This document shows positions 1-5,067 of a stretch of 5,067 nt of DNA, in pieces. How positions within the stretch are numbered: the first letter of the stretch is position 1; each line of letters opens with the position of its first letter. Below the pieces are notes generated by a model that worked only from the letters and a program-made list of their open reading frames with translations, made no database searches and was not told the origin of the DNA. The stretch comes from Bacteroidales bacterium (GTDB lineage Bacteria > Bacteroidota > Bacteroidia > Bacteroidales > VadinHA17), in the NCBI GenBank assembly GCA_029935275.1, contig JAOZKQ010000172.1, positions 1 through 5,067 of the forward strand, read 5' to 3'. A program made the translations under genes and the position numbers.

Positions 1-1739
1 CACCAAATATTACAGCTCCTTCCTTTGCACAATGTCGCGGACCTCGTGAAGTTGCTTTTACTGCAACATTTGGTGAAGAGGTCATGTCTCCGGAAAGAAC
101 AGACATTAGAGATACAAAATGTCTGGTACTGATTGGCTCGCATATTGGAGAAAATATGCATAACGGGCAAATTCAGGAAATGTCAGAAGCCATTGATAAA
201 GGTGCTACTATTATAACAGTGGATCCCCGGTTTTCAACAGCAGCATCCCATTCCAAATTCTGGTTACCCATTAAACCTGCTACAGACATGGCTTTGCTAT
301 TGGCATGGATCCATGTAATTATTAAAGAAGAACTGTACGATAAAGAATATATTCAAAAGTATGCTTATGGTTTTGATCAGCTTAAGGATCATGTGAAAGA
401 TATGACCCCGGAATGGGCTTATGGAATAACAACAATTGAGCCTGAAGTAATACGGAAAACCGCCAGGGAGATGGGAGCAGCTTCCCCTTCAGTTATTATA
501 CATCCCGGGAGACATGTTACCTGGTATGGTGATGATACCCAGCGTTCAAGGGCTATTGCTATTTTGAATGCATTAATGGGGTCCTGGGGACGCAGAGGGG
601 GCTTCTTTAACCCTGAGGGAGTTCATTTGCCAAAATACCCCGCTCCTGAATACCCAAAACCTCAAAAATCATGGAAGGATGCTTTTCCCGGTCAGTATAA
701 CCTGGTTAACGAAGTATTAACAACCGGGATTTGTGATGCGACCATACCTGGGCCTGATCTGGGTTGTAACCTTAAGGCCTGGATCATTTATGGAACCAAT
801 TTGTTGGCTTCCTTGCCCAATCAGAAAAAAACGATTGAAGGGATTAATAATCTTGAATTTATGGTAGTGATTGATACCATGCCTATGGATATTACAGGCT
901 ATGCTGATGTTGTACTACCAGAATGTACATATCTTGAGCGTTACGATGGTATTAGAACTTCACCACACAGAGAGCCCAATATTGCGTTACGAATGCCTGC
1001 AGCAGAACCAAAATATGATTCCAAACCTAATTACTGGATTGCTAAAGAGCTGGGTAAAAGACTTGGATTAGAAGATTATTTCAAGTGGAACACTTTTGAG
1101 GAAAAACTGGACTGGCAATTAAAGAAAGTGGGCTCATCATTGGACGAAATGAAAGTCATGGGTGTTAAAAAAATGTCCAGGGAATATAATGATCTTTATT
1201 CTTTGAATGGAGAAGATTATGAGTTTAATACAAATACAGGGAAGATTGAGCTGTATTCAACAGAACTGGCGAATGAAGGATTTGATCCAATTCCAAAATA
1301 TACTCATCATCCTGAACCGCCTCAGGGCTATTACAGGCTAAATTATGGAAGGGCGCCGATGCATACTTTTGGCCGTACGGCTAATAACCCGAATTTAACT
1401 GCCTTGAAAAAAGAAAATTCAGTTTGGGTAAATCCTCGTGTTGCAAAAATATGGGATTTGAAAAACGGTCAGTATGTGTGGTTAAAAAATCAGGACAGTG
1501 TAGTTTCATCTTTCCCGATTAAGGTGAGGGTAACCGAGAGGATACGTTGGGACTCGGTATATATGGTTCATGGTTTTGGCCATATGGAAAAACGCCTTAG
1601 CAGAGCTTATGGAAAAGGGGCCAGCGATTCGGAATTAGTTACCCATGTGATGACTGACCCTATTATGGGAGGTACAGGTATGCGGGGTAATTTTGTTACT
1701 TTTATCTTAAATGATCCAAAAAAGGAGGTTGCGTCATGA
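1..1739 (+). CDS. PsrA/PhsA-type molybdopterin oxidoreductase, catalytic subunit (5' partial)
   Basis: Catalytic subunit of a DMSO-reductase-superfamily enzyme carrying bis-MGD molybdenum; the closest fit is polysulfide/thiosulfate reductase. The frame is open from base 3 with no stop, so the true start lies left of the window and the ATG at 84 is internal. About 578 C-terminal residues are visible of a usual ~750-800; the Tat signal and N-terminal [4Fe-4S] motif would be upstream and are unseen. Visible motifs: PNITAPSFAQC (3-35), matching the family stretch that supplies the Mo-ligand Cys, here codon 33-35; GSHIGENMHNGQ (135-170) followed by VDPRF and LPIKPATDMALLLA, typical of the MGD-binding domain; DTMPMDITGYADVVLPECTYLERYDG region near 876-950; and the C-terminal molybdopterin dinucleotide-binding domain from about GRAPMHTFGRTANNPNLTAL (~1347-1406) to the end. 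It overlaps the ferredoxin gene by ATGA, indicating coupled translation. Arsenate or tetrathionate reductase relatives are possible but less likely given the sulfur-related neighbours and size. Confidence 0.9.
   Translation, partial: PNITAPSFAQCRGPREVAFTATFGEEVMSPERTDIRDTKCLVLIGSHIGENMHNGQIQEMSEAIDKGATIITVDPRFSTAASHSKFWLPIKPATDMALLLAWIHVIIKEELYDKEYIQKYAYGFDQLKDHVKDMTPEWAYGITTIEPEVIRKTAREMGAASPSVIIHPGRHVTWYGDDTQRSRAIAILNALMGSWGRRGGFFNPEGVHLPKYPAPEYPKPQKSWKDAFPGQYNLVNEVLTTGICDATIPGPDLGCNLKAWIIYGTNLLASLPNQKKTIEGINNLEFMVVIDTMPMDITGYADVVLPECTYLERYDGIRTSPHREPNIALRMPAAEPKYDSKPNYWIAKELGKRLGLEDYFKWNTFEEKLDWQLKKVGSSLDEMKVMGVKKMSREYNDLYSLNGEDYEFNTNTGKIELYSTELANEGFDPIPKYTHHPEPPQGYYRLNYGRAPMHTFGRTANNPNLTALKKENSVWVNPRVAKIWDLKNGQYVWLKNQDSVVSSFPIKVRVTERIRWDSVYMVHGFGHMEKRLSRAYGKGASDSELVTHVMTDPIMGGTGMRGNFVTFILNDPKKEVAS
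1721..1728 (+). promoter_or_regulatory. Strong Shine-Dalgarno site for the ferredoxin subunit
   Basis: AAAGGAGG lies 7 bases before the ATG at 1736, inside the last codons of the catalytic-subunit gene. It supports the 1736 start together with the ATGA stop/start overlap. The other internal gene starts in the window have only A/T-rich upstream sequence, so this is the one clear ribosome binding site here. Confidence 0.75.
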
Positions 1740-2269
1740 GATATGCAATGGCTATAGATACAAAAAAATGTGTTGGTTGTGGCGACTGTGTGGTTGCTTG
1801 TCAAACAGAAAATAATGTTCCAATTGGTTATTGTCGCGACTGGGTAGTTGAGAATGTTGCCGGGACTTATCCACGAATTGAACTGGAAATCAGGTCAGAG
1901 CGCTGCAATCATTGCGAAAATGCACCTTGTGTAAGATGTTGCCCTACCGGTGCCAGCCATATAGTTGAGGGAGGAGTGGTACTTGTAGAGAACAATAAAT
2001 GTATTGGTTGTGGTGCCTGCATTGAATCTTGTCCTTATGATGCGAGATATTCACACCCTGATGGTTATGTTGATAAATGTACTTTCTGTCTTCACCGGGT
2101 TCAAAAAGGCCAGGATCCTGCTTGCGTTTCGGTTTGTCCGACAAATTGCATGTATTTTGGGGATATGGATAACCCCAATAGTGATGTTTCAAAAGTTCTG
2201 GCTACACGTAAGTTTAAAGTACTTGCACCTGAGGCAGGAACCAATCCACAAATTTATTATTTGATTTAA
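1736..2269 (+). CDS. PsrB/PhsB-type 4Fe-4S dicluster ferredoxin, electron-transfer subunit
   Basis: A 177-residue iron-sulfur protein that would pass electrons between the membrane anchor and the molybdenum subunit. It carries four cysteine sets typical of DmsB/PsrB/PhsB proteins: C12-C15-C18-C22, C57-C60-C65-C69 (with an extra C68), C89-C92-C95-C99 and C115-C118-C130-C134, enough for four [4Fe-4S] clusters; CP follows several sets, as in ferredoxins. Additional cysteines are C33 and C138. Length is close to the usual ~190 residues. There is no signal peptide, as expected for a partner co-exported with a Tat-targeted catalytic subunit. The start is supported by the Shine-Dalgarno site and by the four-base overlap with the upstream gene. 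The family is certain; the substrate of the complex is inferred from the neighbours. Confidence 0.95.
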   Translation: MRYAMAIDTKKCVGCGDCVVACQTENNVPIGYCRDWVVENVAGTYPRIELEIRSERCNHCENAPCVRCCPTGASHIVEGGVVLVENNKCIGCGACIESCPYDARYSHPDGYVDKCTFCLHRVQKGQDPACVSVCPTNCMYFGDMDNPNSDVSKVLATRKFKVLAPEAGTNPQIYYLI

Positions 2270-2320
2270 CCAGGTTCAAAAAGTTAACAAATACTCGGAT
2301 AAATATAAAAATTTAAATCT

Positions 2321-3262
2321 ATGAATGAAGAATTGATTGTAAGTGGTCGAATGAATCCGGGAATTGATCCCTATTTGCATATATGGCATTGGCAAATACC
2401 CTTGTATCTTTTTCTTGGGGGAGTTGCAGCAGGTTTACTTTTTTTCACTTCTCTTTATTATATTCTTGGAAAAGAAAAAGAACTGCCTACTGCAGTTAAA
2501 TGGGCAAGTTTCCTTGCTCCGGTAGCATTGGTTATTGGCTTGTTTGCTTTATTTCTGGACTTGAAACATAAGTTGTTTTTCTGGCAGTTATATACAACGA
2601 TCAGGATATCTTCACCTATGTCATGGGGTGCCTGGACTCTTATGCTGATAACTCCTTTAGCATTTGTATGGAGTGCCAGTTACCTGAGAGAATTGGTTCC
2701 TGCCTGGGACTGGAAGTTAAAAATTCTATATGATTTTGAGAAATTGATAATTAAATATCGTAAAGTAATTGCCTGGATGATGATCATTTTATCTATTATA
2801 TTGGGTATTTATACAGGGATATTACTATCAGCTTTTAATGCGAGGCCACTCTGGAATACCTCTCTTTTAGGCCCGCTGTTTTTAACTTCAGGTTTATCCA
2901 CAGGTGCAGCTATAATTATGTGGATGTCAAAAGATCATGCCGAACGGGCACTTTTTAGTAAAATAGACCTGATCCTGATTGCCACGGAGTTATTTTTTAT
3001 CATTCATCTTTTTATGGGATTTCTGGCATCAACCCAGGTACAGATCAATGCTGCAGAACTATTTCTGGGTGGTGAATTTACCGTGTCCTTCTGGGTATTT
3101 GTGATTCTTTTAGGCCTAGTACTTCCTGCATTTTTAGAGGTACTTGAGCTCAGGGGCTATAAGGTGCCGGTAGCAATTCCTGCAATACTTATTCTATTTG
3201 GTGGATTGATGTTCCGGTTCATTATGGTTGAGGCGGGCCAGATTACAAGGTACTTGTATTAA
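2321..3262 (+). CDS. nrfD: NrfD/PsrC-family membrane anchor, quinone-interacting subunit
   Basis: A 313-residue integral membrane protein that anchors the molybdoenzyme complex and exchanges electrons with menaquinone or another quinone. Eight hydrophobic segments are visible at roughly residues 26-48, 58-80, 102-120, 149-172, 182-201, 215-237, 254-274 and 283-304, the number found in PsrC/NrfD proteins. The N-terminal stretch HIWHWQIPLYLFLGGVAAG (20-38) matches the family's first helix, where conserved His/Gly residues sit near the quinone site. SSPMSWGAW (97-105) is another typical NrfD element. The protein has no cysteine or haem-binding CxxCH motif. The ATG at 2321 follows an A/T-rich 51-base gap with no Shine-Dalgarno, as is common in Bacteroidota. 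Position directly after the catalytic and ferredoxin genes completes an A-B-C operon. Here nrfD denotes the family, not a nitrite-reductase role. Confidence 0.93.
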   Translation: MNEELIVSGRMNPGIDPYLHIWHWQIPLYLFLGGVAAGLLFFTSLYYILGKEKELPTAVKWASFLAPVALVIGLFALFLDLKHKLFFWQLYTTIRISSPMSWGAWTLMLITPLAFVWSASYLRELVPAWDWKLKILYDFEKLIIKYRKVIAWMMIILSIILGIYTGILLSAFNARPLWNTSLLGPLFLTSGLSTGAAIIMWMSKDHAERALFSKIDLILIATELFFIIHLFMGFLASTQVQINAAELFLGGEFTVSFWVFVILLGLVLPAFLEVLELRGYKVPVAIPAILILFGGLMFRFIMVEAGQITRYLY

Positions 3263-3264
3263 AC

Positions 3265-3288
3265 AGATAAATTTTTAGATAAATTTTA
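3265..3288 (+). repeat. Two-copy 12-bp tandem repeat before the first YeeE/YedE gene
   Basis: AGATAAATTTTT (3265-3276) is followed directly by AGATAAATTTTA (3277-3288), identical at 11 of 12 positions. It fills most of the 30-base gap between the NrfD stop and the ATG at 3293. It may be a simple A/T-rich duplication or a translation-initiation element; no function can be assigned. Confidence 0.6.
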
Positions 3289-3292
3289 TATT

Positions 3293-3826
3293 ATGCAAAC
3301 AAAAATGGAAGACAGAAGTAATCATTACATTAATCCCTATTTTGGAGGTGTTTTGTTGGGATTATTATTACTCATTACCATATTTATTACAGGCAGGGGC
3401 CTTGGGGCCAGTGGTGCCGTAAAAAGCACCGTTGTTGCTACTGTTGACAGGGTAGCTCCGGCTTATGCCCAGGATCAGGGTTATCTTAAAAAGTTTATTA
3501 GTGATGATAACCATCCAATGAACAACTGGCTTGTTTTTGAAACAGTGGGTATTTTTGTCGGAGCATTTTTGTCAGGACTTTTTGCCGGCAGGGTGAAGAA
3601 GTTCAGGGTAGAACATTCTCCGAAAATTTCTGTAAAAACAAGACTTATATTTGCTACTTTAGGAGGAATGCTCTTTGGTTTTGGTTCTCAGTTTGGCCGG
3701 GGTTGCACCAGTGGAGCTGCCCTAAGTGGAACAGCAACTTTTGCTACTGCTGGTCTTGTGTCAATGGCAATGATCTTTGGTGGAGGATATTTGTTCGCTT
3801 ATTTCTTTCGTAAATTGTGGATTTGA
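3293..3826 (+). CDS. YeeE/YedE family protein, first half-size subunit (putative sulfur/thiosulfate transport)
   Basis: A 177-residue membrane protein of the YeeE/YedE (DUF395) family. Hydrophobic segments lie at about 18-40, 80-98, 115-133 and 153-174. The loop after helix 1 begins with GRGLGASGA (34-42) and runs to about 78; it is hydrophilic and probably faces the outside. The signature GRGCTSGAALSG lies at 135-146, with C138 the only cysteine in the protein. In full-length YeeE/TsuA proteins (about 350-400 residues) conserved cysteines in such motifs relay thiosulfate through the membrane; this protein is about half that size and is followed by a second half. The likely role is to form a heteromeric pore with the next gene product and carry thiosulfate or a sulfane-sulfur species across the inner membrane. 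The start has no Shine-Dalgarno; the ATG at 3293 is preceded by an A/T-rich repeat. Family assignment is firm; substrate and direction are inferred. Confidence 0.87.
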   Translation: MQTKMEDRSNHYINPYFGGVLLGLLLLITIFITGRGLGASGAVKSTVVATVDRVAPAYAQDQGYLKKFISDDNHPMNNWLVFETVGIFVGAFLSGLFAGRVKKFRVEHSPKISVKTRLIFATLGGMLFGFGSQFGRGCTSGAALSGTATFATAGLVSMAMIFGGGYLFAYFFRKLWI

Positions 3827-3874
3827 TCAATAAACAGATAATAGGAGTTTTAAAAAATTGAAAATATATATATT

Positions 3875-4465
3875 ATGGGTCCTTTAATTGCAAATGGTTA
3901 TATTGATCCTGCCTGGAACAATGTAATTGCTTTATTAGTAGGTATAGCATTTGGTTATATTCTTGAAGCCAGTGGTTTTTCATCCTCAAGAAAGCTTGCC
4001 GGAGTTTTTTATGGTTACGACTTTGTCGTTTTAAGAGTTTTTATGACAGCTGTGATGGTTACTATGATCGGCCTTATTTATTTTAGTTATATGGGTTGGA
4101 TAGACCTGAGTGAAATTTTTATTTTACCAACCTTCATGACATCAATAGTTGTTGGTGGTATTATTATGGGGCTGGGTTTTGTGATGGGTGGTTATTGTCC
4201 GGGGACCAGTTTTACAGGGGTTGCAATTGGTAAGTTGGATGCTGTGTTTTTTACCGGAGGGCTTTATTTGGGAATTTTCATTTTCTCTATGATATTCCCC
4301 TGGGTTGAAAAAATATATTATGGGGGTGAGCAAGGTCCGGTCACAGTGATGGAAACATTTGGAATTTCAAGAGGTTTATTTGCATTTCTTTTTGTAATAG
4401 CGACCATTATGGCGTTTCTGATAGCTTCAATTGTAAAGAAAAAAGTTAAAGATATAGAACTTTAA
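3875..4465 (+). CDS. YeeE/YedE family protein, second half-size subunit (putative sulfur/thiosulfate transport)
   Basis: A 196-residue membrane protein of the same family as its upstream neighbour but not a close copy of it. Hydrophobic segments are at about 16-33, 50-71, 82-104, 120-143 and 166-188, followed by a basic tail (KKKVK). Family elements are ASGFSSSRKLAGVFYGYDFV (32-51) and GGYCPGTSFTG (105-115), with C108 the only cysteine. The two neighbouring proteins add up to 373 residues, the length of one fused YeeE/YedE transporter, and carry different signature motifs (GRGCTSG versus GGYCPGTS), so they look like complementary halves rather than duplicates. The 48-base gap is A/T-rich. The ATG at 3875 is the only conventional start before an in-frame stop at 3851-3853. 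Its role is inferred as partner of the first half in moving a sulfur compound. Confidence 0.87.
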   Translation: MGPLIANGYIDPAWNNVIALLVGIAFGYILEASGFSSSRKLAGVFYGYDFVVLRVFMTAVMVTMIGLIYFSYMGWIDLSEIFILPTFMTSIVVGGIIMGLGFVMGGYCPGTSFTGVAIGKLDAVFFTGGLYLGIFIFSMIFPWVEKIYYGGEQGPVTVMETFGISRGLFAFLFVIATIMAFLIASIVKKKVKDIEL

Positions 4466-4495
4466 TATATAAAACCGGAGTAAGTATGAATGCCA

Positions 4496-4511
4496 CTTGT
4501 TCTTCAACAAG
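4496..4511 (+). promoter_or_regulatory. Small perfect hairpin before the rhodanese gene
   Basis: CTTGTT (4496-4501), loop CTTC, AACAAG (4506-4511) forms a perfect 6-bp stem with a 4-base loop in the 66-base gap between the second YeeE/YedE gene and the ATG at 4532. It is not followed by a T-tract on the + strand, so it does not look like an intrinsic terminator. It could influence transcript stability or initiation, or be chance. Confidence 0.3.
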
Positions 4512-4531
4512 GTATTAAAAAATTTATTGAT

Positions 4532-5067
4532 ATGAATAAAACATATTTTTTTCTAATTATTTTAGTTATTTCTCTGGGAGTAGGTGGCTTATTCCTTCCG
4601 GAGAGTACATATACAAAAGAAATTTCACCTGATCAGTTGTTTTTAGAAATGAATGATCCCTCCAGGTTTGTTACCACTGAACAGGTAGCAAGGGCAATTA
4701 TTGAAGGAGACCCTACTATTTTAATTGTAGATACCCGGTCTTCTGATCAGTATAAAGCCTTTAACTTGCCGGGATCAGTTAATATTCCATTGGAGGAGCT
4801 AATTGATTCTACAGGAAAAATAAACGAAAAGTGGGAAGATTACCTGGGGATAGAAGGTATGTACACTGCTTTTTATTCAAACGGTGATGTTTGTGCAGAT
4901 CAGGTTTGGGTATTGTGTACCAGGTTAGGAATTGAAAATATGTTTGTTATGAAAGGTGGTCTGAATAATTGGGTGGAAACGATACTGAGACCTCAGCCAC
5001 CGGCACAAACATCACCAAGAGAGGAATTTGCATTGTATGATTTTAGAAAAGGTGCAAGTATGTATTT
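4532..5067 (+). CDS. Membrane-anchored or exported rhodanese-like domain protein (3' partial)
   Basis: The frame is open to the right edge, giving 178 complete codons. Residues 1-23 (MNKTYFFLIILVISLGVGGL...) form a basic start plus hydrophobic helix, a signal peptide or signal anchor without a lipobox cysteine, so the domain should lie outside the cytoplasm. A rhodanese fold spans about 44-149: VDTRSSDQYKAFNLPGSVNIP (66-86) is the classic 'D-R-x-x-x-x-[FY]-x-x-x-x-[IL]-P-G-[SA]-x-[NH]-[IL]-P' element, and MKGGLNNW (140-147) is the usual final motif. In the active-site loop, FYSNGDVCA (114-122), Ser116 stands where the catalytic Cys of YCxxGxRS is expected; C121 and C129 are nearby. The residues after 150 are proline-rich then charged, and their end is outside the window. 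An in-frame ATG at 4490 would add 14 residues; 4532 is preferred because it puts the basic residue and helix at the N-terminus. Role inferred: sulfane-sulfur binding or relay with the YeeE/YedE pair and the reductase. Confidence 0.85.
   Translation, partial: MNKTYFFLIILVISLGVGGLFLPESTYTKEISPDQLFLEMNDPSRFVTTEQVARAIIEGDPTILIVDTRSSDQYKAFNLPGSVNIPLEELIDSTGKINEKWEDYLGIEGMYTAFYSNGDVCADQVWVLCTRLGIENMFVMKGGLNNWVETILRPQPPAQTSPREEFALYDFRKGASMY

Noticed and set aside
84..86. ATG at 84 as the true start of the molybdoenzyme
   Set aside because: The frame stays open to the left edge, and the upstream codons match the conserved active-site region of the family, so this methionine is internal.
1607..1804. 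Antisense open frame across the junction of the first two genes
   Set aside because: It lies opposite two strongly supported coding regions, has no recognisable domain, and its sequence follows from their codons. The antisense frames at 1944-2192 and 4142-4333 were rejected for the same reason.
2004..2264. Second frame inside the ferredoxin gene, and a similar one at 871-1071
   Set aside because: Out-of-frame shadows of genes with clear motifs; no domain, no start signal of their own.
1..2269. Arsenate or tetrathionate reductase identity for the molybdoenzyme
   Set aside because: These relatives share the A-B(-C) layout, but typical TtrA is considerably longer, and the adjacent YeeE/YedE and rhodanese-like genes favour thiosulfate/polysulfide chemistry. 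It cannot be excluded without a phylogeny.
3858..3887. Short TTG-started leader peptide after a GGAG at 3844-3847, overlapping the second YeeE/YedE start
   Set aside because: Only nine codons, a weak start codon, and about 10 bases from the GGAG; in AT-rich DNA with little Shine-Dalgarno use this is easily chance.
3293..4465. The two YeeE/YedE genes as one gene broken by a frameshift or stop
   Set aside because: There is a proper stop, a 48-base non-coding gap and a fresh ATG. Each protein has a complete set of helices and its own signature motif, so two genuine genes are the better reading.

Overview
The window is one strand of a single, tightly packed gene cluster. All genes lie on the + strand, with the first gene cut by the left edge and the last cut by the right edge. 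The DNA is moderately AT-rich. Most gaps are short and A/T-rich, and most starts lack a Shine-Dalgarno sequence. Together with the protein style, this suggests an anaerobic member of the Bacteroidota. That assignment is inference; there is no rRNA or other marker here.

Layout: (1) 1-1739, the C-terminal ~578 residues of a molybdopterin (bis-MGD) oxidoreductase of the PsrA/PhsA type (polysulfide/thiosulfate reductase catalytic subunit). The coding frame is open to the left edge and includes the probable molybdenum-ligand cysteine at 33-35. (2) 1736-2269, a PsrB/PhsB-type ferredoxin subunit with four [4Fe-4S] cysteine sets, overlapping gene 1 by ATGA. (3) 2321-3262, an eight-helix NrfD/PsrC membrane anchor that would exchange electrons with the quinone pool. 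(4) and (5) 3293-3826 and 3875-4465, two consecutive half-size YeeE/YedE (DUF395) membrane proteins. Each has a single cysteine, placed in the family's signature motif, and together they resemble one split thiosulfate/sulfur transporter. (6) 4532 to the right edge, a membrane-anchored or exported rhodanese-like protein whose active-site loop has serine where the catalytic cysteine is expected.

How they may work together: genes 1-3 form a complete three-subunit respiratory complex (catalytic, electron-transfer, membrane quinone module) that most likely reduces thiosulfate, polysulfide or sulfur outside the cytoplasmic membrane. Genes 4-6 look like sulfur handling: moving a sulfur species across the membrane and binding or relaying sulfane sulfur in the periplasm. 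The same set could support sulfur-compound disproportionation or oxidation; the sequence does not fix the direction or substrate. No gap in the window exceeds 70 bases, no terminator is visible between genes, and no RNA gene, mobile element or CRISPR array was seen.
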